Assembly: GCA_017645305.1 (NCBI GenBank)
Contig: JAGCPD010000010.1
Span: forward strand, 248,001 to 312,000
DNA length: 64,000 nucleotides
Source of the DNA: Bacteroidaceae bacterium
GTDB lineage: Bacteria; Bacteroidota; Bacteroidia; Bacteroidales; Bacteroidaceae
Reading direction: 5' to 3'
Positions 17,726-25,483 of the stretch are shown here, piece after piece; position 1 is the first letter of the stretch, and each line of letters begins with the position of its first letter. Below the pieces are notes generated by a model. It was not told the origin of the DNA and did not search any database. It saw only the letters and a list, made by a program, of their open reading frames with translations. Made by a program: the position numbers and the translations under genes.

Positions 17726-19195
17726 ATGAGACCTTTCTTTATTACAGTCATATTACTACTTGTTCATAACGTATGGGCGGAGAAAATTTCAAACCCTCAG
17801 CCCATTCCCCCTTTGCCTTTGCCTCAGCAGGTGGAGTGGCAGAAGATGGAGACGTATGCGTTTATTCATTATGGTCTGAACACCTTTACCGACAAAGAGT
17901 GGGGCTATGGCGACGCTGACCCCAAAACGTTCAACCCCTCACGGATGGATGTGGAGCAATGGGTGAGAACCTTCAAGCAGGCTGGCATGAAGGGCGTTAT
18001 TATTGTTGCCAAGCATCATGACGGGTTTACCATGTGGCCCAGTCCGCTTACCGATTATAATATTACGCGTTCAGCCTATGACGGACCTAAGAACAAGGGC
18101 GGAAAGGTGGATGTGCTGGCTGAGTTGCGTAAGGCTTGCGATAAGTACGGCCTGAAGATGGGTGTCTATCTGTCGCCTTGGGATAGAAATCATGCCGAGT
18201 ACGGACGACAGGCTTATGTGGATTATTATCACCAGCAGCTCACGGATCTCGTAACGAACTACGGACCTCTCTTTGAGGTATGGTTGGATGGTGCCAACGG
18301 AGGCGACGGTTATTATGGAGGAGCTCGCGAGAAGCGCAAGATAGACCGACGCAACTACTACAACTTCCCAAAGATTCATTCCATTATTCTGGAACATCAG
18401 CCACAGGCTATCATCTTCAGCGATGGAGGTCCTGGCTGCCGATGGGTGGGTAATGAAAGGGGTGAGTCAGGCACTACCAACTGGGCATTCCTACGCAAGA
18501 ACGATGTCTATCCAGGCTACGACAAAAGCAAAGAACTTCAGTACGGTCACATCGACGGCGATACATGGATTCCTGCCGAGTGCGATGTCTCTATCCGCCC
18601 GGGGTGGTTCTATCATCCTGAAGAGGATAGTAAGGTAAAGACGCCTGAGCAGTTGGCTGATTTGTTTTATAAATCTGTAGGCAGGAATGCAACCCTCTTG
18701 CTGAATTTTCCTGTAGATCGTGAAGGTAGGGTAAATGCTATCGACAGCGCCAATGCTGTGCGTTTCCGTCAGATTATCGAACAAGACATGAAGACTGACC
18801 TCTTGCGAAAGGCAAAGGTTACAGTCAGCAACGAAAGAGGCAAAAAGTTCTCTGCCAAGAAGTTGACCGATGGCAAATGGGATACTTATTGGGCGACGTC
18901 CGATGAAGTGAATACAGGTTCTGTCACCTTTACTTTCAGCAAGCCAACACAAGTGAACCACCTTTTGCTGCAAGAATACATCCCATTAGGACAGCGTGTA
19001 AAGGCGTTTACCGTTGAGACTCTTGTGGGTGATAAATGGCAAATGGTGGATGTCGGCGAACCCACAACCACCATTGGCTATAAGCGTATTTTGCGCTTTG
19101 CCAATATTGAGACTACAGCCATCAGGGTTACTATTACCGAATCCCGTGGCCCTATTTGCCTGAATAATATTGAGGCTTATTATGCCAATCGGTAG
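17726..19195 (+). CDS. alpha-L-fucosidase (GH29) with C-terminal discoidin-like domain
   Basis: Exported retaining alpha-L-fucosidase, 489 residues, signal peptide about 1-18. The GH29 barrel spans about residues 30-345: FIHYGLNTFTDKEWG, then VAKHHDGFTMWPS, then FEVWLDGANGG, where Asp188 is the expected nucleophile. The WLDGAN form and sequence around it suggest subfamily B (alpha-1,3/4-specific), where the acid/base residue is a Glu in a later loop. Residues about 350-489 form an F5/8 type C (CBM32-like) domain (KLTDGKWDTYWAT ... NNIEAYY). It starts 21 bp after the putative glycosidase, so they are co-transcribed. Its last 16 bp overlap the convergent dprA. Confidence 0.92.
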   Translation: MRPFFITVILLLVHNVWAEKISNPQPIPPLPLPQQVEWQKMETYAFIHYGLNTFTDKEWGYGDADPKTFNPSRMDVEQWVRTFKQAGMKGVIIVAKHHDGFTMWPSPLTDYNITRSAYDGPKNKGGKVDVLAELRKACDKYGLKMGVYLSPWDRNHAEYGRQAYVDYYHQQLTDLVTNYGPLFEVWLDGANGGDGYYGGAREKRKIDRRNYYNFPKIHSIILEHQPQAIIFSDGGPGCRWVGNERGESGTTNWAFLRKNDVYPGYDKSKELQYGHIDGDTWIPAECDVSIRPGWFYHPEEDSKVKTPEQLADLFYKSVGRNATLLLNFPVDREGRVNAIDSANAVRFRQIIEQDMKTDLLRKAKVTVSNERGKKFSAKKLTDGKWDTYWATSDEVNTGSVTFTFSKPTQVNHLLLQEYIPLGQRVKAFTVETLVGDKWQMVDVGEPTTTIGYKRILRFANIETTAIRVTITESRGPICLNNIEAYYANR

Positions 19196-20304
19196 CAGCC
19201 TCCGCTAAGCAAGCGTACCACTCCCTTCATCTCTAAGTTGAAAAGCAGGCTGGTAAGTTTGCCAATGGGAAGGGCTGTGTCCACGGCCAAGATATTGATT
19301 TGTTTACTATCAAAGCCCGTCAGGGCCTTAACAATACGTTGTTCTTCTTCAGTGAGATTGGGAAAAAGCTCCTGTTGAAGTCCTTGGCTCAACTGTTTAT
19401 GAATTTGGACTTCGGTTTCCCATCCCATTGCCTGAATAAAATCTTCGGCACTGGTGACGAGGCCGGCACGATTGGTTCTTATTAGATTGTTACATCCCTG
19501 GGAGTATGTATCGCCAATCCGCCCAGGGAAAGCAAACACATCTCGTCCGTAGCTCTCAGCAATTTCTGCTGTTATGAGCGAACCGCCTTTTGCTGCACTT
19601 TCCACAACAATGGTGGCATCCGCAATACCCGCAACAATACGGTTGCGCTGCACGAAGTTCTTTTTATCGGCATTGCTGTGCGAAGGAAATTCAGTAAGCA
19701 ACCCTCCTTTTCTTACCATTTTGACAGCTGTGTCACGATGCAGACGAGGATAAATCTGGTTCAGACCGTGTGCCAGTACGCCCACAGTTTCCATCTCTTG
19801 TTCCAATGCAGCACGATGACAATGAACATCCACGCCATAAGCCAAACCGCTTACAATCAATGTGTCGGGACAAAGTTGCTTGAGTTCTTTTATAAATTCC
19901 CTACAGATGTCTTTTCCGTACGGCGTAATCTGTCGTGTTCCCACCATACTGATGATGTGATGGGAATTTAAGGAGGCTGTTCCTCTGTAATAGAGTAAGA
20001 TTGGTGCATCGGGACATTCGCGAAGACGGGATGGGTAAGCCTCATCATTGTAACCTATACACTGAATGTGTCCGGTTTGTGTAAAGGAGAGTTCCTCTTC
20101 AGCTCTTTTCTGGTGCGTTTCCATCATAGCCAACGCCTCTAAAGTGGATTTGCTGGCATCTGGAAAGATATCCTTTAGTTTTTTTCGCTGTTCAAAGATT
20201 TCCGTAGCAGACCCCATCTTCTTAAACAGCATCTTTCTGTTGAGAAGATTCAGGTGCGGCACCAACGAAAGGGAAATGGCGTAAAGGGTTTCCTGCTCTG
20301 TCAT
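19180..20304 (-). CDS. dprA: DNA-processing protein DprA
   Basis: Loads RecA on incoming single-stranded DNA during natural transformation. It has 374 residues: a helical N-terminal region (about 1-75), then a Rossmann-like DprA core at about 80-290. The core carries MVGTRQITPYG, VSGLAYGVD, VLAHGLNQIYP, FVQRNRIVAG and AAKGGSLITAE, all diagnostic. A C-terminal winged-helix domain (about 305-374) follows. It overlaps the thioesterase gene by 4 bp (ATGA) and is the last of a three-gene operon. Its 3' end overlaps the convergent fucosidase gene by 16 bp. Being intact, it does not by itself prove competence. Confidence 0.96.
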   Translation of the reverse strand: MTEQETLYAISLSLVPHLNLLNRKMLFKKMGSATEIFEQRKKLKDIFPDASKSTLEALAMMETHQKRAEEELSFTQTGHIQCIGYNDEAYPSRLRECPDAPILLYYRGTASLNSHHIISMVGTRQITPYGKDICREFIKELKQLCPDTLIVSGLAYGVDVHCHRAALEQEMETVGVLAHGLNQIYPRLHRDTAVKMVRKGGLLTEFPSHSNADKKNFVQRNRIVAGIADATIVVESAAKGGSLITAEIAESYGRDVFAFPGRIGDTYSQGCNNLIRTNRAGLVTSAEDFIQAMGWETEVQIHKQLSQGLQQELFPNLTEEEQRIVKALTGFDSKQINILAVDTALPIGKLTSLLFNLEMKGVVRLLSGGCYRLA

Positions 20305-20708
20305 GCTTTTTCAAGATAAGGTTTCAATAAAGATTCCAGTTCTGGACATTCAGCCAATTGACCGTTGACTACGCAGACGGTATCAATCTGACTGCGTAGC
20401 ACCATAGTTTCGTCGGGCAGGCGGAAGATATCCTGATAGAAAACAAAACGGATGCCTTCTTTCTTAATACGCATTCGGCAGACAAACTCATCTCCGCTTT
20501 TCAGGGGAACTTTGAAAGCCATTTTCAGACGTGCAACAACAGCATCTATACCGCGATTGTGCATATCGGCAAAACTGATGCCTGCTTGCAAAAGGAATTC
20601 GTGGCGTGTGTGCTCTGTATAATGTTGGTAGTTGGCATTGTTGACAATGCCTTGAAGGTCGCACTCATAGTCGCGTACCTTCATCTTTAATTCATATACG
20701 TATTTCAT
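20301..20708 (-). CDS. hotdog-fold acyl-CoA thioesterase
   Basis: 135-residue 4-hydroxybenzoyl-CoA thioesterase/YbgC-type hotdog protein. MKVRDYECDLQGIVNNANYQ carries the catalytic Asp in the family motif DxxGxVxNxxY, and YTEHTRHEFL follows. The ATG at 20708 is chosen because homologues begin just before this motif and the overlap with DUF2851 is then a clean 4 bp. An in-frame extension to 20762 would sit inside DUF2851. It overlaps dprA by 4 bp at its end. The acyl substrate is unknown. Confidence 0.9.
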   Translation of the reverse strand: MKYVYELKMKVRDYECDLQGIVNNANYQHYTEHTRHEFLLQAGISFADMHNRGIDAVVARLKMAFKVPLKSGDEFVCRMRIKKEGIRFVFYQDIFRLPDETMVLRSQIDTVCVVNGQLAECPELESLLKPYLEKA

Positions 20709-21919
20709 TGTTTTAAGAATTCGTATGCAAAGCGACAGCGCAGGCAGTCCTTGCGGTCGCAATATTCGCGTTTGAGCTGTATCAGCGCTTGGCTGTCAGC
20801 GGCAGTTTCCACATTCAGTCCACATGCTTTCCACTGGCGTAGTATGTAATTATCTTCGGCGGGAAGCTCCTCCAGCAACGCTGTCGCTTTCTGAGCGAGC
20901 TTCTCATCGGCCCTGTGCTTCCCGTATGCAAACAGGATTGGGACTATCGTGTTGATAATAAGTAGCTTGCGACTGTTCTCCGATGTGCCACCAACTGATA
21001 GAAGGCGATGCATCTCCTGAATATCTTTGGCTTCTATAAGAGCCGACATCTGAACTTTTCCACTATAATACAGTTCTGCTATTTGTAATATACGTACGTG
21101 TGGAAAGTTCTGGGGGCGGGCGCGAAGCCGTTTCCACTCCGAAGCTTTCATGGGTTCAGACAACTGGAATTTGTGTGTGAGAAAGGCAAATTCACGCTTC
21201 CATTTTTCCGCCATCTCATCGCCCTTTATTTGTGCTGCATCATCGATTAGGCCTGCCATTCCCAAGAACATGGCTTCTATCTGGAACAGGTTGTCCCGAT
21301 GTTTCCCTATGCCTTGCAAGGGAATCATCATTGCCCATCGTTCAAAAGCATCACCATTCAGTCCAAAACCAAAATTGCGGCAAAGTGTTACGAAGGTAGC
21401 CCGTTCCCAATCGCCATTTAAACGGTTTATCCTGTTTTGTACCTTTTGTGCACGCTCTTTCATGCGTTCAGCCAATAAGGTATCCATCCACATATGTGCC
21501 TTCAGAGTAGGAATGAAGGGGATGATACGATGGCAGCGGGGATAGTCGTCGGTCTGGCAAAGTTCCTGATAATTCTGAAAGAGATGAGCAGGAATATCCA
21601 ATTGAAGCTGGGGTGGGCGTCTTCCATCCTCTGTGGTTATTTCGCAGTCAACATCCTGGGCAATATGAAGGATGGTGTTATTGTAGGCAGAATCGCTATC
21701 ATGTCCGTGTCTAAACCAGTCGGATGACTTCATGTGCAGTTCCACATTTCCTGCCCATAGTATGTCGCCAATCTTCAGTTTCGCATTAAAGAAGTCTGGT
21801 CCTTGGTTTGTGTTATGCATACCAGGGTCTATGATTTCAATCTCGCGCCCATCTGTCGTAAGTAGCGCTTTCAGGGGAAGAATTTTATGTTTCCAGACGT
21901 AGTGGAGCAGTTTTTCCAT
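20705..21919 (-). CDS. DUF2851 family protein
   Basis: 404-residue cytoplasmic protein of a Bacteroidetes-restricted family of unknown function. It begins MEKLLHYVWKHKI and has the conserved block GNVELHMKSSDW followed by HIAQDVD. The C-terminus has four cysteines (CDRKDCLRCRF plus an upstream Cys), which could bind a metal. This family often lies beside dprA and small thioesterases. Here it is the first gene of that operon, with 4-bp overlaps throughout. A CAAAAGTA (minus-strand TACTTTTG) box lies at 21953-21960. No function should be claimed. Confidence 0.88.
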   Translation of the reverse strand: MEKLLHYVWKHKILPLKALLTTDGREIEIIDPGMHNTNQGPDFFNAKLKIGDILWAGNVELHMKSSDWFRHGHDSDSAYNNTILHIAQDVDCEITTEDGRRPPQLQLDIPAHLFQNYQELCQTDDYPRCHRIIPFIPTLKAHMWMDTLLAERMKERAQKVQNRINRLNGDWERATFVTLCRNFGFGLNGDAFERWAMMIPLQGIGKHRDNLFQIEAMFLGMAGLIDDAAQIKGDEMAEKWKREFAFLTHKFQLSEPMKASEWKRLRARPQNFPHVRILQIAELYYSGKVQMSALIEAKDIQEMHRLLSVGGTSENSRKLLIINTIVPILFAYGKHRADEKLAQKATALLEELPAEDNYILRQWKACGLNVETAADSQALIQLKREYCDRKDCLRCRFAYEFLKQ

Positions 21920-21952
21920 ACGTTACAATTCGCATTAACTTAAATTTATATA

Positions 21953-21991
21953 CAAAAGTAGTGAATTTCAGCATAAAAGCATTACTTTTGC
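21953..21991. promoter_or_regulatory. divergent promoters: DUF2851-dprA operon / dapB-lepB operon
   Basis: Minus-strand TACTTTTG at 21953-21960 and plus-strand TACTTTTGC at 21983-21991. Each lies 20-35 bp ahead of its gene. The -33 elements are weak. Confidence 0.48.
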
Positions 21992-22012
21992 ACGTGAAAT
22001 ATATAATATGGT

Positions 22013-22729
22013 ATGAAAATTGCATTGATAGGATACGGCAAGATGGGTCGTATGATAGAGGAGATAGCTCTCTCCAGGGGGCATGAGATTGTCAGTATTA
22101 TAGACATCGACAATCAGGATGAATTCCGTTCAGAAGCATTTGCCAGCGCAGATGTGGCTATAGAATTCACCACCCCTTGGACAGCGTATGACAATTATCG
22201 GAAGGCTTGGGCTGCTGGTGTCAAGGTGGTTAGCGGCAGTACGGGATGGATGAAAGACCACGGTGATGAGGTACGTAAGGCTTGTACGGAAGACGGCAAG
22301 ACCCTTTTCTGGGCCAGCAACTTCAGCGTGGGTGTGGCCATCTTCAGCGCTGTCAATACATATTTGGCAAAGATAATGAACCGATTTGAACAGTATGATG
22401 TTAACATGGTAGAGACCCATCATGTGCATAAACTGGATGCTCCGTCGGGAACTGCCATTACGTTGGCGGAGCAGATTCTGGACAACCTTGACCGTAAGGA
22501 GCGCTGGGGATTGCACGAAACGGGGCCTGGGGTACTGCGCATCGACGACATTCGTCGTAAGGAGGTGCCAGGTATTCACACCATTACATACGATTCTCCC
22601 GAGGATTTGATTACCATCACCCACGATGCACACAGTCGCCGCGGGTTTGCATTAGGTGCTGTCTTGGCTGCCGAGTACACTGTTAGTCATGAGGGATTAC
22701 TTACGATGTCGGACTTATTCCAGTTTTAA
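22013..22729 (+). CDS. dapB: 4-hydroxy-tetrahydrodipicolinate reductase
   Basis: NAD(P)H-dependent step of the lysine/diaminopimelate pathway. It has 238 residues, slightly short for DapB (about 270), as usual in Bacteroidetes. The N-terminal Rossmann motif is IGYGKMGRMIEE, AIEFTTPWTAYDNY is the conserved cofactor-side block, and ETHHVHKLDAPSGTA holds the catalytic His and Lys. It heads a plus-strand operon with signal peptidase I 3 bp downstream; this dapB-lepB pairing appears to be conserved in Bacteroidales. Confidence 0.96.
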   Translation: MKIALIGYGKMGRMIEEIALSRGHEIVSIIDIDNQDEFRSEAFASADVAIEFTTPWTAYDNYRKAWAAGVKVVSGSTGWMKDHGDEVRKACTEDGKTLFWASNFSVGVAIFSAVNTYLAKIMNRFEQYDVNMVETHHVHKLDAPSGTAITLAEQILDNLDRKERWGLHETGPGVLRIDDIRRKEVPGIHTITYDSPEDLITITHDAHSRRGFALGAVLAAEYTVSHEGLLTMSDLFQF

Positions 22730-22732
22730 AAA

Positions 22733-24187
22733 ATGAAGAAGAAAAAGACGAAGGCCTCTTGGGTCGATTGGACACGTGCCATTGTATATTGTGCATTGTA
22801 TATTGTATTTCTCTATTGGGTCGATGCTTGGTGGGGGCTGATAATTCTTCCTTTTATCTTTGATGCTTATGTTACCCGTTTCATTCCCTGGACGTGGTGG
22901 AAGGAGTCGGACAATCCTATTGTCCTTGCCGTCATGCCTTGGGTGGATGCTATAGTGTTTGCCTTAGTGGCCGTTTATTTTGTTAACATATATTTTTTCC
23001 AGAACTACGTTATTCCCAGCAGTTCGCTCGAAAAATCGTTGCTGACGGGTGATTATTTGTTGGTTTCAAAACTTAGCTATGGTCCCCGTGTGCCACAGAC
23101 GCCTTTACATATGCCTCTCTGTCAGCATACCTTACCTTTAGGTTTGGGGAAGAGCTACATAAAATGGCCTCAGTGGGAATACAAGCGTGTAACTCCGAAG
23201 CCAGTTCAGTTGAATGATATTGTGGTTTTCAACTATCCTGCAGGAGATACCATCATTACCAATCCTGCTTACCAGACAGAATATTATTCCATGTGTTATC
23301 TCATTGGTTATCAACTTTGGCAGCAGCAGGCCGAGATGCCAGTTCCAATTTTGGACAGCCTGACTACACTTGAGCAGCGCAAGTATTACCAAATGGTATA
23401 TGATATGGGTAAAGCATATATAAAAGCCTCTCCCAATGAATTTGGCAATATTGACTCCCGTCCTGTAGATCGTCGTGAAAACTATGTGAAACGCTGTGTA
23501 GGCCTGCCTGGTCAGACGTTACAGATTAAGAATAAGGTGATTTACCTTGATGGGAAGGTAAATCCTGATGCAAAAAATGTGCAGTATAAGTACAACGTGG
23601 AACTCAAGACCAGTTACCTGCCAGAGGATATTTGCTATGAGATAGGGCTGAGTATGAATGATGTACAGGATATGTACCGGACAGGCCAGATTCCTCTGAC
23701 TAAGGCTGCTAAGGCTGCATTGAAAAAACAGACCGCTTATGTGGCTAGCATAACACCAGTGGAGGACCACGATACGGGTATGCTGTATCCGCAGAACGGA
23801 CATACGGGATGGACATGTGACAATTATGGTCCTGTTTGGATTCCCCAGAAGGGCAAGAAGATTCCGCTTACGCTTGAGAATCTGCCCATCTATGAACGTC
23901 CTATTCGCGTATATGAAGGTAACGATTTGCAGGTTACTCCCGAAGGAAAAATTCTTATCAACGGCAAGGAGGCTAAGGAATACACCTTCAAGATGAATTA
24001 TTATTGGATGCAAGGTGACAACCGACACTGTTCTGCTGATAGCCGCTTTTGGGGATTTGTTCCAGAGGATCATATCGTTGGAAAGCCCATCGTTATATGG
24101 TGGAGTACAAATGCCGACCGCTCTTGGCTAAGCGGGCATCATGTGAGATGGAACCGTCTGTTCCGTTTTGTGGACAATATCAAGTAA
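22733..24187 (+). CDS. lepB: signal peptidase I
   Basis: Inner-membrane serine protease that cleaves Sec/Tat signal peptides. 484 residues, longer than E. coli LepB (324). There are about three hydrophobic helices in the first 92 residues. Box B is IPSSSLEKSLLTGD with catalytic Ser98. After a long insert comes box D, YVKRCVGLPGQTL, with general-base Lys253. Near the C-terminus, MQGDNRHCSADSRFWGFVP is box E. The extra 100+ residues between boxes C and D and before box E are typical of Bacteroidetes LepB. The first helix contains the phrase repeat at 22781-22810. The downstream gene is a paralogue that has lost both catalytic residues. Confidence 0.96.
   Translation: MKKKKTKASWVDWTRAIVYCALYIVFLYWVDAWWGLIILPFIFDAYVTRFIPWTWWKESDNPIVLAVMPWVDAIVFALVAVYFVNIYFFQNYVIPSSSLEKSLLTGDYLLVSKLSYGPRVPQTPLHMPLCQHTLPLGLGKSYIKWPQWEYKRVTPKPVQLNDIVVFNYPAGDTIITNPAYQTEYYSMCYLIGYQLWQQQAEMPVPILDSLTTLEQRKYYQMVYDMGKAYIKASPNEFGNIDSRPVDRRENYVKRCVGLPGQTLQIKNKVIYLDGKVNPDAKNVQYKYNVELKTSYLPEDICYEIGLSMNDVQDMYRTGQIPLTKAAKAALKKQTAYVASITPVEDHDTGMLYPQNGHTGWTCDNYGPVWIPQKGKKIPLTLENLPIYERPIRVYEGNDLQVTPEGKILINGKEAKEYTFKMNYYWMQGDNRHCSADSRFWGFVPEDHIVGKPIVIWWSTNADRSWLSGHHVRWNRLFRFVDNIK
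22781..22810. repeat. possible phrase repeat inside lepB
   Basis: ATTGTATATTGTGCATTGTATATTGTATTT-type tandem of ATTGTAT/ATTGTGC units encoding part of the first LepB helix (IVYCALYIVF). It resembles the dispersed phrases elsewhere, but a hydrophobic helix could produce it by chance. Confidence 0.35.
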
Positions 24188-24196
24188 AGGTATAGT

Positions 24197-24904
24197 TTGA
24201 AACGCTGGTGGTCTATAGTTCTGACGTTTGTCATAGCCTTTTTAATTGTTATGGCATTGCGCGTTGTGGTTTTTTCTATATTGGAGATTCCACATGCGGG
24301 TTACAGCCCTATATTATTAAAGGGTGACAAGGTTTTGGTACAAAGGTGGTCTTATGGCTATCGTCTTTTTTGGAAGGGAACATACCGGCGTCTTTGTCCC
24401 AAACCTGTTGTCAGCGGGGATTGGGTAGCTTATAATTCCCCGTCACAGGTTTCCGGTGTGCAGCCTGATGCAGGAGAAATCTGTATAGGCCGCATATTAG
24501 CTTGTCCAGGTGATACAATATGGATGGGGGCAAAGGGGTTGGTGTCGGAATTTCAAAACTTTTCCAATGGCTGTGTCTGGCCTCTGGTTTTGCCTGCATC
24601 AGGTAATAAGGTTAAGGCTACGGATTGGAATAGGAGACTTTACGACCAAACTGTGCGTCATTACGAGGAGTCCTATGCTAATCATGCTGGTGACAGTCTT
24701 CATGCAGAGTACTTCACCTTTGGCCATAATTATTATTGGGTTTCATCGGGAAGTGACGAGAACCTTTCCGATAGTCGCACTATGGGCTTTTTGCCAGAAG
24801 AGTATATTCTGGGAAGGGTAAGTACAGTATTGTATTCTGTAGATAAAGAGAAAAAGTGGCCTTGTTTGCTCAAAAACAGAATACTTTTCCCTGTCGGGAA
24901 ATGA
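24197..24904 (+). CDS. S26-family LepB paralogue lacking catalytic Ser and Lys
   Basis: 235-residue membrane protein with one N-terminal helix (about 5-28) and a signal-peptidase fold. Aligned by eye to LepB, box B is IPHAGYSPILLKGD, so the catalytic Ser is replaced by Gly35. Box D is ICIGRILACPGDTI, so the Lys is replaced by Gly98. Box E (SGSDENLSDSRTMGFLP) and the glycine-proline scaffold are kept. The start is TTG at 24197, with no competing ATG nearby. It lies 9 bp after lepB in a five- or six-gene operon. I infer a non-proteolytic partner, chaperone or regulator of LepB; peptidase activity is unlikely. Confidence 0.82.
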   Translation: MKRWWSIVLTFVIAFLIVMALRVVVFSILEIPHAGYSPILLKGDKVLVQRWSYGYRLFWKGTYRRLCPKPVVSGDWVAYNSPSQVSGVQPDAGEICIGRILACPGDTIWMGAKGLVSEFQNFSNGCVWPLVLPASGNKVKATDWNRRLYDQTVRHYEESYANHAGDSLHAEYFTFGHNYYWVSSGSDENLSDSRTMGFLPEEYILGRVSTVLYSVDKEKKWPCLLKNRILFPVGK

Positions 24905-24928
24905 ATAAAAGCTTAATTTCAGTTCTCA

Positions 24929-25483
24929 ATGACCATCCCTTGCTGTTACCTTGCTCCAGTCTCGCATTATTCAGTTCTTCTTCATGCAAAAGAAGGTGTT
25001 TTGCTGGAGGTAAATGACCATTACCGTAAACAGACCCTGCGTAACCGTTGCATGATAGACAGTCCACAGGGCGTATTGTCATTAAGCATACCCGTTGAGA
25101 AGCCTGCCCCTCATACTTTGATGCGTGACATCCGTATCAGCGATCACGGCAATTGGCGGCATTTGCATTGGAATGCACTTCTGAGCAGTTACAGTCAGTC
25201 TCCTTTCTTTGAGTATTATGCTGATGACTTTGCTCCTTTCTATGAAAAGAAGTGGGAGTTTTTGGCAGATTTCAACGAGGACTTACTTCGCCTTGTATGC
25301 TCCCTTATAGATATTAATACCCCTGTCTCCCGTACCATTTCGTATGCGGGAGAACAGCCTCCTTTTCCTCAGAAGGAAACGCCATACTATCAGGTTTTTG
25401 TCCGCAAGCACGGTTTCTTACCTAATCTCAGCATAGTAGATTTGCTTTTTAATATGGGTCCTGAATCTCTGTTACTGCTATGA
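24929..25483 (+). CDS. WbqC family protein
   Basis: 184-residue protein of the WbqC-like family, first named from O-antigen clusters but of unproven function; members are often compared to glycine-conjugating or sugar-modifying enzymes. Visible family features are YLAPVSHYSVLLHA at the start, NDHYRKQTLRNRC, and LSIPVEKP followed by ISDHGNWRHLHWNAL with His and Trp residues, then SYSQSPFFEYY. It overlaps the pseudouridine synthase gene by 4 bp (ATGA). The operon context is protein export and RNA modification rather than O-antigen. Confidence 0.85.
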   Translation: MTIPCCYLAPVSHYSVLLHAKEGVLLEVNDHYRKQTLRNRCMIDSPQGVLSLSIPVEKPAPHTLMRDIRISDHGNWRHLHWNALLSSYSQSPFFEYYADDFAPFYEKKWEFLADFNEDLLRLVCSLIDINTPVSRTISYAGEQPPFPQKETPYYQVFVRKHGFLPNLSIVDLLFNMGPESLLLL

